Positions 6,514 through 16,500 of a stretch of 64,000 nt of DNA are shown one piece after another. The translations under genes were made by a program, and so were the position numbers. The stretch comes from Clostridia bacterium (GTDB taxonomy: Bacteria; Bacillota; Clostridia; Oscillospirales; CAG-272): NCBI GenBank assembly GCA_017540175.1, contig JAFYBN010000113.1, positions 1-64,000 on the forward strand, given 5' to 3'. The first letter of the stretch is position 1. Each line of letters starts with the position of its first letter. Below the pieces are notes generated by a model. That model searched no databases and had not been told where the DNA came from. It saw only the letters and a list, made by a program, of their open reading frames with translations.

Positions 6514-9412
6514 TTCTGCGGCGGCGCAGGAGAATGAACGAGGCTGCGGCGACCAGCGCTCCGGCGAGGATGGGGAGGACCGTCTTCCAGACCGGTGATT
6601 TTCCGTTCGCGTCGGTGTGCGCGGCTTCCTCCCCTTGCCCGATCGGTTCGGCGTGCTCCGGGGGCGGCGTCGTTTCGCCGTCCTCCGGGGCTTGAAGAAT
6701 CCCGTCGGCCTCGCCGGGTGCGGGGATGCCGGAAGCGGGGGCGCCGTCCGTTCCCTGCTCTTCGGCATAGAGCTCGAGCGCGGCGATCGTCTTCACGGAG
6801 TTCTTGCCGGGAGCGCCGAACACGAGCAGCTTCACCCGGCGGTATTCGCCCGAAAGCGCCTCCGTCAGCGCCGCGCGATCTCCCGCGCGGCAGAGATTGA
6901 GTCCGCCCGTCTTCGTATCCGCGAGGATGTCCCAATCCTCCCCGTCCTCCGAGCCCGAGCGCGAGCCCTCGACGCGGATATGGGGAACAAAGGAGCCCGC
7001 GCCGAGCACGAGGTTCATGCCGGTGAGGGATTTCAGGTCGCCGAGGTCGCACAGAATCGTCTGCGTCGCCTCGGGCGCGAAGGGGGACCATACCGTCGAG
7101 AGGTCCCGGTCCGTCAGGGCGTCCGTGCTGTTTTTGAGCACGCCGGACGCCGAATAGACCGCGCTCCCCGTGCAGAAGACCGCGGGCGTCTGGAGCTTGC
7201 CGCCGTATGCCGGCAGCTCTTTTTCCTGTGCCCCTTCCTTCAAGGCCGCCTCCGCCTCCACGACCGCCGCCCAGTTGCCGACGACCTCGTGGAAGGTGAC
7301 GCGGATATACCGCGCCGCGAAGGTCTCTCCGAGAAAGCCGCCGATCGTGCCGTTCCCCGGGTCGACGGGCACGCGCTCTTCTTCGCGAACCGTCGTCCAT
7401 TCGTCCCCGTCCGGGCTGATCTCAACGGTCCACACCGCGGAGGCGGTGCCGGGATACATTCTGAGGGAAAGCGAGTTGAAGCTCTTTTCCTCCCCCATGT
7501 CGAAGGAGATCCACTGCGGAAAGCTGCCGTCGGACGCGCACCACCAGGAGTTTTCCTTTCCGTCCGTCGCCGCCTTCGGCTCGCTGCCCCGCGCGCTGAA
7601 GGAACTGGCCTTCGCCGCCGCCCCGCGGAGCAGGTTCACGGAGCTTTCGCTCTCCGCGGACCCGGCGGGAGCGGGAGGCATGGGCTCGGTTTTTTCGGGG
7701 CTGAAGTCCGGGCGCGCCGTGAGAAGGAAGACCCAATCCCCTCTGCTTGGCTTTTCGGGTACGGCGTACCGCCCCGCCTCAGCACGGATGTCCTCGCCCG
7801 CCGGGATGTATTTCCCGCTCAGCGGGTCGAACCAGAACGCGCGGTAGAGCGCTTCGGGGTCCAGAGCGCGCAGCGTCCCGGTGGAGCGGCCGTCGTTGTA
7901 GAAATAGGCGACCGCGGTCGAGGCGTCGTCGGAGGAGGCGAGGACCGCCCGCTCGTCTCTGAAATCGGAATACTTCGTGTCGGAAAAGCGCGGGACGAGG
8001 GTCTCAAACCCGACCGCGCGGAAAAACGCCGCCATATACCCGACCTCGTACGAGCCGGGCTTGTCCAGTCCCATATACCACGGCTCCGCGCTGAACGTGC
8101 CGAGCCAGCCCGTATCCCCCGCGGTGCTGTAGCAATTCGCCCAGATCCCGGTCACGCCGTAGGTGAAGCCGCAACTCCCGCAGAGCACCGCCTTCCACGC
8201 CGTGATCCTCGACGCCTCATATCCGTTGAAGCCGCCGCAGTAAATATCCTCGTAATTCGCCTCGGACTCGACGAAGGGCTTGGGACCTCCGTTCTTTCCG
8301 TTCAGCTCCCAATACCCACGGTACGTGCCCTTTTGAGGGATCAGGGGTCCGTGCCCGTTCTGAAGCGTGAAGAAATCGTGCCAGTCGCACCGGTTCAGGG
8401 CGGCGGCGAAGCGGTTGTCCGCCCCCATCGGGTACATGTGCGCGCTCTGGGGATGCCCGTACCCGTCGCCGGCCTCCGTGATCTCCGCGGAACGCACCCA
8501 CGCGTCGTACTGCTCGTCCCCGGTGATCTCCTGCGCCGTGATCCAGATCACGGGATAGGAGGCGTACCGCGCCGTCAGATAGCGGGACACCCAGTCCAGC
8601 GCCTCCCCGCTCATCGACGACACGGTGCTCGAATGCACCCCGAAGCCGAGCGCGATCACCATGCCGTGATCCGCAAGATAGTCGAACATCCGGTCGTATT
8701 TTTCCGTGAACACCGCCGGGTCGATCTCCGTGTGCCGCTTTTTCCACATGGACGGCTCGGGATTCACGCCCCTTTGCCCGCCGCCGTCGCTCTCCGCGCT
8801 GTCGAAATAGGTTTGATAGACCGTGAAGCCCTTTTTCAGCCGGTCGTCGACCTCGTGCCGGAACTGGTTCGAGCAGGAGCACCCGGGGTAATTGCACCGC
8901 GTGATCGAAACATAGTTCGGCGCCTGCCAGTTGGTGTCGCCCAGCCAGAAGAAGGGCGTGCCGTCGTCGTAAACGAAATACCGCCCGTTTTCGGACACGC
9001 GGACGAAGCCATGCTTGTCCAGCTCGGTCGTCCCCTCGTTTTCGACGGCCAAAACGGAGCCCTTCACGCCGTGCAGCCCTTCGTTCCCCTCGTCGGAGCA
9101 GGAGACGGTGTAGTCCCAGCGCCCGACCTTGGTGGGGGCGAAGCGAACCCGCCACTCGTCCCCGCCGTTCCAGAAGCCGTACAGACGGATCTCGTCCCCG
9201 TCCTCGTGCGTGAAGACGGCGTCGATTTCGACGTCGGCATAGGGATTTTCGTATTCCGTTTTGCTGTGCAGAACGATGTCGCACCGACGCCATACCGGCA
9301 CGGCGCCGCTCTCCTGCTCCTGCGTCCCGCCTTCCTGCGCCCCGGCGCGGAGCAGACCGAGCAATGCTGTCAACCCGACCATGATGATGTACCTCGCAAT
9401 TCGTTTTTTCAT
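6509..9412 (-). CDS. Secreted, membrane-anchored apiosidase-like glycoside hydrolase (DUF5060/DUF4038) with F5/8-type modules
   Basis: 967 residues. N-terminal signal/TM segment (about 6-22); DUF5060 beta-sandwich (about 40-120, ending in KVGRWDYTVSC); a DUF4038-type TIM barrel (about 130-470; FFWLGDTNWQAPNY, acidic candidates in ITAQEITGDEQ and FVESEANYED); then one or two discoidin/F5-8 C (CBM32-like) modules (about 610-890). The C-terminus has a Pro/Glu-rich linker, a single TM helix and RRRRK, so it is tethered by a tail rather than by an LPXTG signal. Related enzymes cut side-chain sugars of plant polysaccharides. The start ATG 9412 overlaps the stop of the Nudix gene (ATGA). Confidence 0.85.
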   Translation of the reverse strand: MKKRIARYIIMVGLTALLGLLRAGAQEGGTQEQESGAVPVWRRCDIVLHSKTEYENPYADVEIDAVFTHEDGDEIRLYGFWNGGDEWRVRFAPTKVGRWDYTVSCSDEGNEGLHGVKGSVLAVENEGTTELDKHGFVRVSENGRYFVYDDGTPFFWLGDTNWQAPNYVSITRCNYPGCSCSNQFRHEVDDRLKKGFTVYQTYFDSAESDGGGQRGVNPEPSMWKKRHTEIDPAVFTEKYDRMFDYLADHGMVIALGFGVHSSTVSSMSGEALDWVSRYLTARYASYPVIWITAQEITGDEQYDAWVRSAEITEAGDGYGHPQSAHMYPMGADNRFAAALNRCDWHDFFTLQNGHGPLIPQKGTYRGYWELNGKNGGPKPFVESEANYEDIYCGGFNGYEASRITAWKAVLCGSCGFTYGVTGIWANCYSTAGDTGWLGTFSAEPWYMGLDKPGSYEVGYMAAFFRAVGFETLVPRFSDTKYSDFRDERAVLASSDDASTAVAYFYNDGRSTGTLRALDPEALYRAFWFDPLSGKYIPAGEDIRAEAGRYAVPEKPSRGDWVFLLTARPDFSPEKTEPMPPAPAGSAESESSVNLLRGAAAKASSFSARGSEPKAATDGKENSWWCASDGSFPQWISFDMGEEKSFNSLSLRMYPGTASAVWTVEISPDGDEWTTVREEERVPVDPGNGTIGGFLGETFAARYIRVTFHEVVGNWAAVVEAEAALKEGAQEKELPAYGGKLQTPAVFCTGSAVYSASGVLKNSTDALTDRDLSTVWSPFAPEATQTILCDLGDLKSLTGMNLVLGAGSFVPHIRVEGSRSGSEDGEDWDILADTKTGGLNLCRAGDRAALTEALSGEYRRVKLLVFGAPGKNSVKTIAALELYAEEQGTDGAPASGIPAPGEADGILQAPEDGETTPPPEHAEPIGQGEEAAHTDANGKSPVWKTVLPILAGALVAAASFILLRRRRK

Positions 9413-10071
9413 TTTCCCGCACCTTCCGCTCCGGCGGCGTTCCCCCGCGCGCACGGTCCCGGCTCGGCGGCAACGCCCGCCGCGCATGGGATGCTCTGCT
9501 GCCCGCCCGTCAAGCCGCGTTCTCTCCGCGCCAGATACTCCGAGAGGACGGCGAGCCCGTCCGACGGCACGCAGAAGCGCGCCCGCGAGGACCGGATCTC
9601 CTCCGCGACCTCCCGAAGTCCGAACCAGCGGACCTCGGAGACCTCGCTTTCCTGCAGTCTCAGGCTCGCCGCGTCCACGGGACGGCTGTACACATAGACG
9701 CTCGTGACCTCGTTGTCCCGGAACGGCTTTCCGTGGAATTCCTTTTCGTACCGGATGCGGAACGTTCCCGCGAAGGAAAGCTCTTCCGGCGCGGCGGCGA
9801 TGCCGAGCTCCTCTTCGAGCTCCCGCAGCGCGGATTCAAGCGGCTCGTCCCCCGCCGGGATGTGCCCCGCCGAGGACGTGTCGTACAGACCGGGGAAGGA
9901 TTCCTTTTCTTCGCTCCGCTTCTGCAGGAGGATCTCGTATCCCCCCTCCGTCTCCCGCACGATCCAAACGTGCGCCGTGCGGTGGCGAATCCCCTCGCGG
10001 TGCGCTTTATCGCGGGAAACGGTCTCCCCGATCGGAATCCCCGCTTCGTTCACGACATCGAGAATTTCCAT
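9409..10071 (-). CDS. Nudix hydrolase (IDI/YfcD-like)
   Basis: 220 residues. The Nudix box is GHIPAGDEPLESALRELEEE, with Asp in place of the usual first Glu. It is preceded by LLQKRSEEKESFPGLYD, the layout of the isopentenyl-diphosphate isomerase-like/YfcD branch. The reaction is presumably pyrophosphohydrolysis, with unknown substrate. The last 45 residues (Gly/Ala-rich) carry the ribosome binding site of the glycoside hydrolase, so the tail may be kept for translation coupling. It starts directly after the stop of the small upstream gene (TGA then ATG). Confidence 0.85.
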   Translation of the reverse strand: MEILDVVNEAGIPIGETVSRDKAHREGIRHRTAHVWIVRETEGGYEILLQKRSEEKESFPGLYDTSSAGHIPAGDEPLESALRELEEELGIAAAPEELSFAGTFRIRYEKEFHGKPFRDNEVTSVYVYSRPVDAASLRLQESEVSEVRWFGLREVAEEIRSSRARFCVPSDGLAVLSEYLARRERGLTGGQQSIPCAAGVAAEPGPCARGNAAGAEGAGK

Positions 10072-10335
10072 TCAGCTCTCCTCCCGCTCCTCCCGCTCCG
10101 CCTGCTCCGCCCGCTCCGCCAGCTCCGCCGAGAACTTCATTTTCTCCGTCAGGTCTCTGAGGGATTTATCGTGCTGCGCCTGCGAGATCGCGTGTTTTTC
10201 GAGAAACAGATCGAGTAGGGCTTTTTGTTTCTGATACAGCGCCCGATTTTTCTCGGCGTAGCTGAGCCGCGCCCATGCCGGGTCCTCCCCGGGCTTCGCG
10301 CCCTCTCCCATTCGGTGTTTATCGTTTTCCGTCAT
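10072..10335 (-). CDS. Small hypothetical protein preceding the Nudix gene
   Basis: 87 residues. The middle block LLDLFLEKHAISQAQHDKSL is predicted helical. The C-terminus is a run of Glu/Arg/Ala (AERAEQAEREEREES) encoded by 9-bp codon repeats. The start ATG 10335 has AAGGAAGG 8 nt upstream. The stop abuts the Nudix start, so the genes are co-translated. No function is recognised. Confidence 0.7.
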   Translation of the reverse strand: MTENDKHRMGEGAKPGEDPAWARLSYAEKNRALYQKQKALLDLFLEKHAISQAQHDKSLRDLTEKMKFSAELAERAEQAEREEREES

Positions 10336-10415
10336 TCGACCGACCTTCCTTATTCTTTGCATTTCCCGATTGGCTCCGCGCGGGCGCTTCTCTCCCGCCG
10401 ATCCCCGAAACGCGC

Positions 10416-10688
10416 TTACCAGATATCGTCCGAGTCCGAGTCGGAGCCGCCGCCCCAGATGTCACCGTCGTCGTCATAATCGTCGTCATCTTCGTCGTCA
10501 ACGTCGTCGTCTTCATCGTCATCGTCGTCCCAAAAGCTGGCGTCCTCGTCACGCTCGTCGTCCGCGCTGCTGTCGGCGTCGTCCGAAAACAGGCTGTCCA
10601 GATACATGAACTCCGCGGCCTGCTCCGCCGCGTCCACCTCGCCGTCGCCGTTCAAATCAAACATATCTCCGAAAAATGATTTTTTCAT
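10416..10688 (-). CDS. Hyperacidic EF-hand protein
   Basis: 90 residues. A canonical 12-residue EF-hand loop, DLNGDGEVDAAE, is near the N-terminus. It is followed by about 60 residues dominated by Asp, Glu and Ser. The protein is probably a cytosolic Ca2+-binding or highly charged polypeptide, as no signal peptide is present. The start ATG 10688 has AGAGAGG upstream. It has its own promoter at 10773-10802 with an 11-bp tandem repeat in the leader. No homologue with known function is recognised. Confidence 0.7.
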   Translation of the reverse strand: MKKSFFGDMFDLNGDGEVDAAEQAAEFMYLDSLFSDDADSSADDERDEDASFWDDDDDEDDDVDDEDDDDYDDDGDIWGGGSDSDSDDIW

Positions 10689-10731
10689 AACATCCTCTCT
10701 TTTCTGTGACCGTTCCGCCGCTGCGGTTCAA

Positions 10732-10775
10732 CCGCGCCTATACCGCGCCTATGCCGCGCCTATACCGCGCCTATT
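10732..10775. repeat. 11-bp tandem repeat in the leader of the EF-hand gene
   Basis: Four copies of CCGCGCCTATN (10732, 10743, 10754, 10765), just downstream of the -10 box of the minus-strand promoter. Each unit carries a TATAGG on the transcribed strand. Confidence 0.8.
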
Positions 10776-10802
10776 TTACCACAGAACGGGCGGCGTTGTC
10801 AA
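10773..10802 (-). promoter_or_regulatory. Promoter of the EF-hand gene
   Basis: TTGACA (10797-10802), 18 bp spacer, TAAAAT (10773-10778). The rest of the interval to 11013 holds GC-rich sequence with a 13-14 bp repeat (GGCGGAACCCGCA, 10938-10980) and no gene. Confidence 0.7.
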
Positions 10803-11013
10803 CCGGGGGGAGCCTGAAATCGCGGGGCTAAGCCCTGCGGAGGCGGACGGGAGGCGGGCGGCGGGGGCAGCTGCGCCGGGATCGGCAGAGGGGCGGCGGG
10901 CAGAGCGAGCGAACAAAGTGGGCGGCATGAACCGCGGGCAGAACCCGCAGGCGGAACCCGCAGCGGAACCCGCAGGCGGACGAGGCGGGCGGGCAAGGCG
11001 GGGAAATTCGTTC

Positions 11014-11042
11014 TTGCACCGCGCGGCGGAATATGATATAAT
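11014..11042 (+). promoter_or_regulatory. Promoter of the Gfo/Idh/MocA gene
   Basis: TTGCAC (11014-11019), 17 bp spacer, extended TGA, TATAAT (11037-11042). Confidence 0.75.
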
Positions 11043-11078
11043 CGGATCGAAAAGATGGAACATGGGAGGGTTTGCGCA

Positions 11079-12077
11079 ATGGACAAGCCGCTGAGAGTCG
11101 CCGTGATCGGCGCGGGAGGATGGGGATACCAGCACGCGCGGGCGTTTTCGTCGCGCTCCGACACCGTTCTCGTCTCCGTCACCGGACGCACCGAGGAGAA
11201 GACCCGCCGCCGCGCGGAGGAATTCGGCGTGCCGTACCGTCTGAGCATCGCCGAAATGCTCGAGAAGGACAGGCCCGATTTCGTTTCCGTGTGCATGCCC
11301 GGTCAGGGGACCTTCGCGCCGACGATGGAGGTGATCCGCGCGGGGATTCCCCTGCTCGTCGAAAAGCCCCTCGCCTACCGGCTTGAGGAAGCGGAAACCA
11401 TGGTCTCGGAGGCGAAAAAAAGGAACCTCTTCTTCGCCATCGATTTCAACCACCGGTACAGCATACCGGCTCTGATGGCGAGGGAGGACGTCGAAAAGGG
11501 AAGACTGGGGGACATGGTGTTCGCCCTCTGGCGGTTCGGGCACGGCTCGGGACCGCTGAACCACCCCTATCTGAATCTCATCGAGGCGCAGTGCCACGGA
11601 CTCGATCTGCTCGAGCTGCTCTGCGGCCCCATCGCCTCGGTACAGGCGGAAATGACCGACATGACCGGCAAGGGGAGCTATTCGACCTTCTCCCTCGCGC
11701 TGCGCTTTGCGGGCGGCGGAGTCGGCTCCTTTCTCGGCACCTTCGATTCGTCGGAAAACTACAAATATTCCCATTATGTGGAGCTGAACGGCACGAAGGG
11801 AAGGAGCCAGATGGAGGACTCCGTCTGCGGCTACCGCTTCCAGAGCGCGGATTCCCGCCGGGCGGAGGTGTGGAACCCCGCGTTCTTCCGTGACGACGAG
11901 CGGAGCTTCAACCGCAATCTCGACCGGCATCTCGACGCGCTGATCCCCGCGCTGAAAGCCGGGAAGGAACCGCCCGTTCCCGCGGAGAAGGGACTGCGCG
12001 CGCTGCGGCTGGCGCACGCGGCCATCGAATCGTTCGAGAGCGGGAAGCGTGTCCGGACGTTGTACCCGGAAACCTGA
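11079..12077 (+). CDS. Gfo/Idh/MocA-family NAD(P)-dependent oxidoreductase
   Basis: 332 residues. N-terminal Rossmann fold VAVIGAGGWGYQHA; the family signature VEKPLA near residue 95; DFNHRYS; then the alpha/beta C-terminal domain with ECG-like region IEAQCHGLDLL. Members oxidise or isomerise sugars, inositols or dehydrogenated sugar derivatives. The start is ATG 11079, 9 nt after GGGAGG. It is a single-gene unit between its promoter and the hairpin at 12140. The substrate is unknown. Confidence 0.88.
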   Translation: MDKPLRVAVIGAGGWGYQHARAFSSRSDTVLVSVTGRTEEKTRRRAEEFGVPYRLSIAEMLEKDRPDFVSVCMPGQGTFAPTMEVIRAGIPLLVEKPLAYRLEEAETMVSEAKKRNLFFAIDFNHRYSIPALMAREDVEKGRLGDMVFALWRFGHGSGPLNHPYLNLIEAQCHGLDLLELLCGPIASVQAEMTDMTGKGSYSTFSLALRFAGGGVGSFLGTFDSSENYKYSHYVELNGTKGRSQMEDSVCGYRFQSADSRRAEVWNPAFFRDDERSFNRNLDRHLDALIPALKAGKEPPVPAEKGLRALRLAHAAIESFESGKRVRTLYPET

Positions 12078-12139
12078 ATCCGCCCTGTCCGCCCGCAGGC
12101 TCCGCGTCGCCCGCGGCAATGGAAAACTGTTATGACAAC

Positions 12140-12184
12140 AAGCCCCCATCGGACGAAAAATCCCATGTCGTCCGACGGGGGCTT
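12140..12184. terminator. Hairpin terminator, probably bidirectional
   Basis: 16-17 bp stem AGCCCCCATCGGACGA with TCGTCCGACGGGGGCT (one mismatch) around an AAAATCCCATG loop. There is no long T-run on the plus side. It lies between the convergent oxidoreductase and lipoprotein genes. Confidence 0.65.
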
Positions 12185-12239
12185 TGCGGTTGTGCGGTCG
12201 GCGTCCGGATCGGAATGCGCCGCCGATCGGGACGACCGG

Positions 12240-12271
12240 ACGGTCAAACGGTCAGACGATCAGACGGTCGG
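12240..12271. repeat. 8-bp tandem repeat (four units)
   Basis: ACGGTCAA, ACGGTCAG, ACGATCAG, ACGGTCGG. It abuts the stop codon of the lipoprotein gene. The core ACGGTC is the reverse complement of the core of the longer octamer array at 27317. Confidence 0.7.
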
Positions 12272-12272
12272 A

Positions 12273-13490
12273 TCAGGAATCACCGTAGAGATACATGACG
12301 TACATCTCCGAAGCAAAAGCCACGCCGCCGTCCGCAACAAAAATCGTCACATTCTCGGGGGTCCAAACGAGCGATACGCCCTCGTCGCCGATGAAATAGC
12401 TGAGACTGTATCGTTCCTCTTCTTCATCGACGGAAACGGGCTCGGCCCCCAGATCGGCAAGACGCGCCTGATATTCGAGCAGGAGCTCCCTTTCGACATT
12501 GTAGAACCGGATCGTGTAGCTGTCCGGTATTCGCGCAAGCTGTTCCAGTTCCTCGGGAACGCGGACGCTGCCGTCCTCGGTTTTATAAAAGTAACTGTAA
12601 TCGGCACCCGCGGCGTAATCCCATTCCGGCAGGGGCAGGCAAACCGGGATATTCGCGATGTCCGCCATATTGTCCAACAGCGCGTCCGCATCCCCTTGGC
12701 TGATCTGATCCTCCAGCTGATACAGGGCGGCCCGTGATTTACCCAGGCTTTCGTTCGACGCCTCAACGATCCGCTCGATCCTGTCCAGCGTCTCCGACGC
12801 GGCGGCATAGGCCGCGTCCTGATCCGTGAACGTTCCGACCGCGTGCGCCGACAGCGTCGGACAATATTCCGCCACCGTGGCGCGGAACGCCTCTTCCTGT
12901 TTCGGCTCGTTCAGATCGAGAAGCAGGTATTCAGTGGAAATGTTCAGATATTCCATGTCGGCGACGTATTTTTCCTTCAGACTGTTCGTCTCCGCGCGGA
13001 AATCCTCGCGGAACGCCTTCCAGAGCACGTCTTGATACAGCGCGCTTTTCAGCAGGCCGCAGTCTGACAGGAACGACTGCCGGTCCTGTTCGAAAGCCTT
13101 CGTCTGAACCTCCACGAAGGATGCGTCGTGCCCATCTTTGAGCAGACGGACATAGTCCTCGGTCGTCATCAGAGGTTCGTCCAGACCTCGCTGCGCGATC
13201 GTGCGCTCCGCCGCGTAAAGCGCCGTCCGCGCGATCTGCAGATTATCCCATGTCGGCTCCTCCGTATACCGGTCGGCATAGGACAGCACCCACAGCATGC
13301 CGCGGTACATGCAGTCGCTCGCGTAAAGATAGTCGAACCAATCCGACAGAACCTTCCGAAACAGATCATCCTCGGAAGCCGTCGTATCGGGCGCGGTGTC
13401 GGTTTCCGCGGGTTTGGGTGCTCCTCTGCGTTTGCATGAAGGACAGATCAGCAGCAAAGCGGCCAAAAGCAGAACGATCAATCTTTTCAT
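12273..13490 (-). CDS. Lipoprotein paralogous to the ectodomain of the adjacent kinase-NACHT protein
   Basis: 405 residues. Signal peptide with a lipobox-like LICPSC, so probably a membrane-attached lipoprotein. A low-complexity linker follows, then a domain of about 360 residues that aligns end to end with the C-terminus of the next upstream gene. Shared blocks include EEPTW-NLQIARTAL-AAE, the LNI-TEYLLL block, ETLDRI, and VWTPE-VT against TWTPEDVTF. No enzyme motif is seen. The start is ATG 13490 (ATG 13493 also possible) behind GAGGTG. It lies 61 nt after the kinase-NACHT gene in the same operon. Its likely role is a sensor or ligand-binding partner at the outer face (inference). Confidence 0.82.
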   Translation of the reverse strand: MKRLIVLLLAALLLICPSCKRRGAPKPAETDTAPDTTASEDDLFRKVLSDWFDYLYASDCMYRGMLWVLSYADRYTEEPTWDNLQIARTALYAAERTIAQRGLDEPLMTTEDYVRLLKDGHDASFVEVQTKAFEQDRQSFLSDCGLLKSALYQDVLWKAFREDFRAETNSLKEKYVADMEYLNISTEYLLLDLNEPKQEEAFRATVAEYCPTLSAHAVGTFTDQDAAYAAASETLDRIERIVEASNESLGKSRAALYQLEDQISQGDADALLDNMADIANIPVCLPLPEWDYAAGADYSYFYKTEDGSVRVPEELEQLARIPDSYTIRFYNVERELLLEYQARLADLGAEPVSVDEEEERYSLSYFIGDEGVSLVWTPENVTIFVADGGVAFASEMYVMYLYGDS

Positions 13491-13551
13491 CATTATCACC
13501 TCACGCTGTATTTTGTCATCCGTGATACGCCCGGACAGCGTCCGGACGGTC

Positions 13552-16500
13552 TCAAATGCCGATGCTGAGCGCGTACCACAGCGGAACGAAGCACACGCTG
13601 CCGATGTCCGTGACGGAAAACGTTACATCCTCGGGCGTCCAGGTAAACACGACGCCGCTGTCTTCGGTCGAATAGACGAGACTGTACCGATCGATTTCGT
13701 TCACGGTCAGGAGAGGCTCGAGCGTCAGGGACGAGAGCAGCGCTTCGTAAGAAAGGAATTCCTCCTTGCCGATCCGCTCAAACCGAATGATGCAGCCGTC
13801 CGGTTCGCGCTCCAGCCGCTCCCGTTCGTCCGGACAGCGGCTGTTTGTTTCATCCACGAAAAAATAATACCCGTACTCGGCGTCGTTGACGACGTCCCAT
13901 TGTGGGTATGGCAGACATGACGGCATATCTGCGAAATCCGCCGCGTTCTCCCGAAGCACGTTCAGATCGCCTTCAAGCGCAGCCGTCCGATACCGATCCT
14001 CCGCCGTCCTCGATTCGCGAGCGGTGTGATAGCTGCTCTCGAGCAGGATCTCCTTGATCCGGTCGAGCGTCTCGACGCGGGCGGCGCGGGCTTGATTCGC
14101 ATCTTCGAAGGCCACGGTCCGGCATGCCGTCAGAGCCGGACAGTTCTGCTTGGCAAACGAGCGGCATTTATCCGTCTGCCGCTCGTCGTCGATGCTGAGC
14201 AGCAGATACTCCGTCGTGATATTCAGGCATTCCAGCTCTTTCGTATAATGCTTTTGGATGAGCTTTGCCGAAGCCCCGAACTCGTTGCAGGTATCCCGCC
14301 AAAACACGTCCTCGTACAGTCCTTTTTTCAGCACGAGGCAGTCGCTCCGGACCTTCCGCCGCGCCTCTTCAAAAAGCTCCCGATCCTCCCGCACGACGGC
14401 GATGTCATAGCCCCGCCAAAGAAGGTTCGCGTAATCCTTCGATTCCATCTGCGGCTGCCGAAGGCTGATCGAATCGGCGTTTTCCTCGGCGGCGGACAGG
14501 GCTGTCCGCGCGATCTGGAGGTTCCCCCAGGTAGGCTCCTCTATGAACCGTTCGATATAGGAAATAGCCCAAAGCATATCCCCGTACATCCGATCGCTCG
14601 CGAGAAGGCAGTCGTTCCAATCCTCCGTTGCCATTTCGACGGGCGCCGGCAGGATCATCCCGAGGATGCCGGAAGTCACGATCTTCTGCTTCTGCGTCTT
14701 GCGGCGGTTATATAATTCTTCGCGCAGATAGCTGACGATGTTCTCCTCATCCTCTCCCCGCCGGAAATAGGCGTTCAGTTCCGCCAGTTCCCCGGTCACG
14801 GCGTAATAATTCTGCGCCAGGGCGGAATCGTCGCCTGAGTACCGCGCCTCCATGTGTTCCCTGCACGACACCTGATAAAGCAGAGCGACGATCTCCGCGT
14901 CCGTCGAAATCAGATCCTTCAGCTGTCCGACGTAATCGCCGAAACGGGCGGCCGCGTTTTCGTCCTGCACGACGTAGGTGAGCGCGTCCACCAGTTCTGA
15001 GTATTCCTCCGCGTACTGCCGCGTTCGTTCGAACAGTTCCGTATAGACTTCCGTGTTCAGCGGCTTTCCCGACCACGGCATGACCTCGCCGTCCGCAAGC
15101 ATTTCGTTCAGCGCCGCCGACACATCGTCCGCCGACGGATACTCATATTTCACGGACTGCCGATAGAATTCGAGTCTCGTCTGATACCACGCCGGACGTT
15201 TTTCGGCAGTTTCGATCAGATCGAGCATCTGCACGACCTGACGGTCGAATTGCTGATAAACGGTAAGGCCGTATTCCAGCACCCGATCCGCCAGCAGCTC
15301 CGGATGCGCCTGCGGCTCCGGCGGCTCCGCCTCCGCTTTCAGGGCAAAGACGGTCCCGCCTGTCAAAAGCAGGATCACCGCCGCGGCGAGCAGTCCGATG
15401 CGAAAGCCCTGCCTCCGTTTGATCAGCCGATGGGTTTTCTCGTTTTTGCGGATGAGATACTCCCCGATCACCTGGTGGACGATCTGATATTCCCCGCGGT
15501 CGTTTCGGATCAGAAGGCCGAGCCGCTTCCACAGCACGTCGTGGATCACGGCGCCGTACCATTCCTCCGCCGTCTTCGCATCGCCGCGGATGGCCTTCGT
15601 ATGGCCGATCCAGCGGGGGAAGGCGCGCTTCAGCAGCCGGGAGGAGAACAGCCGGTAGCAGTCCGTGACGGTTTTCAGCATCTCCCCGTCGTCCAGCGCG
15701 TCGGATTTCTTCCACATGCTCCTTGCGAGCTCGGGCAAAACGAAATCGACGGCGGCGTCGATCTGCCAGCGCATGTCGGCGTCCTCGGGCAGATCGGCGA
15801 ATTCCTTTCGGCGCAGGGCGTCAAAATAAGCGTCCAGCAGCTCGTCCCGGGAGGTCACCATGATCTGCTTCTGCTCCGCCTCGGCGGAGCGGATGAACAT
15901 GGACAGCATCAGGGGCGTCTGCAGCAGCAGCCGGACCTCCTCGGTCTCCGGCACAAGGAGCCCGCGCTCAGACAAAATGTCCCGCACGTTCTCCGGCGTG
16001 AGGGGCATCAGCGAAGCCCGCGCGAACGGGAGTGTGAGAAGGTCGCTGCGGGAGGTGATCACCATCCGGACCCCCGCGAGCGAGGCGAGGGACAGGATTT
16101 CGTCGGTCAGGGCCTGTGTGGAGCCGCTCGCTTCGTTGAGACCGTCCAGAAACAAAAGCAGCTTCGGCACGTCGCCGTTCTTCGTCGGAATCGGCTCTTC
16201 GAGCAGTCGGCGCAGGGTCTGCCGCGCGTTTTCAAAGGTTTCGGTCTCCCTGCCGTAATGCAGATTTTCGAGTATGCGGTCCAGAATATAGGTCGCGCGA
16301 CCTTCCTTCCACCCGTACAGGGAGACGTAGGCGATCGCGGGCTTTGCCGAAGAATACCGGGAAGACTGTTCGGTCACGGTGCGCAGCAGCGCGGTGGTTT
16401 TTCCCATACCTGCCGCCGCGGTCAGAACCGTATGCTGTCCGCCCGTCCGTGCCGCGCGCTCCATGAACTCCTGAAGAGTGATCCTCTCCTCCCCCGCCTC

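Noticed and set aside
6617..9697. Open frame of 1026 codons on the plus strand
   Set aside because: Antisense shadow of the glycoside hydrolase and Nudix genes in GC-rich DNA.
10776..12149. Minus-strand open frame of 457 codons
   Set aside because: Antisense to the Gfo/Idh/MocA gene, which has a promoter, ribosome binding site and family motifs.
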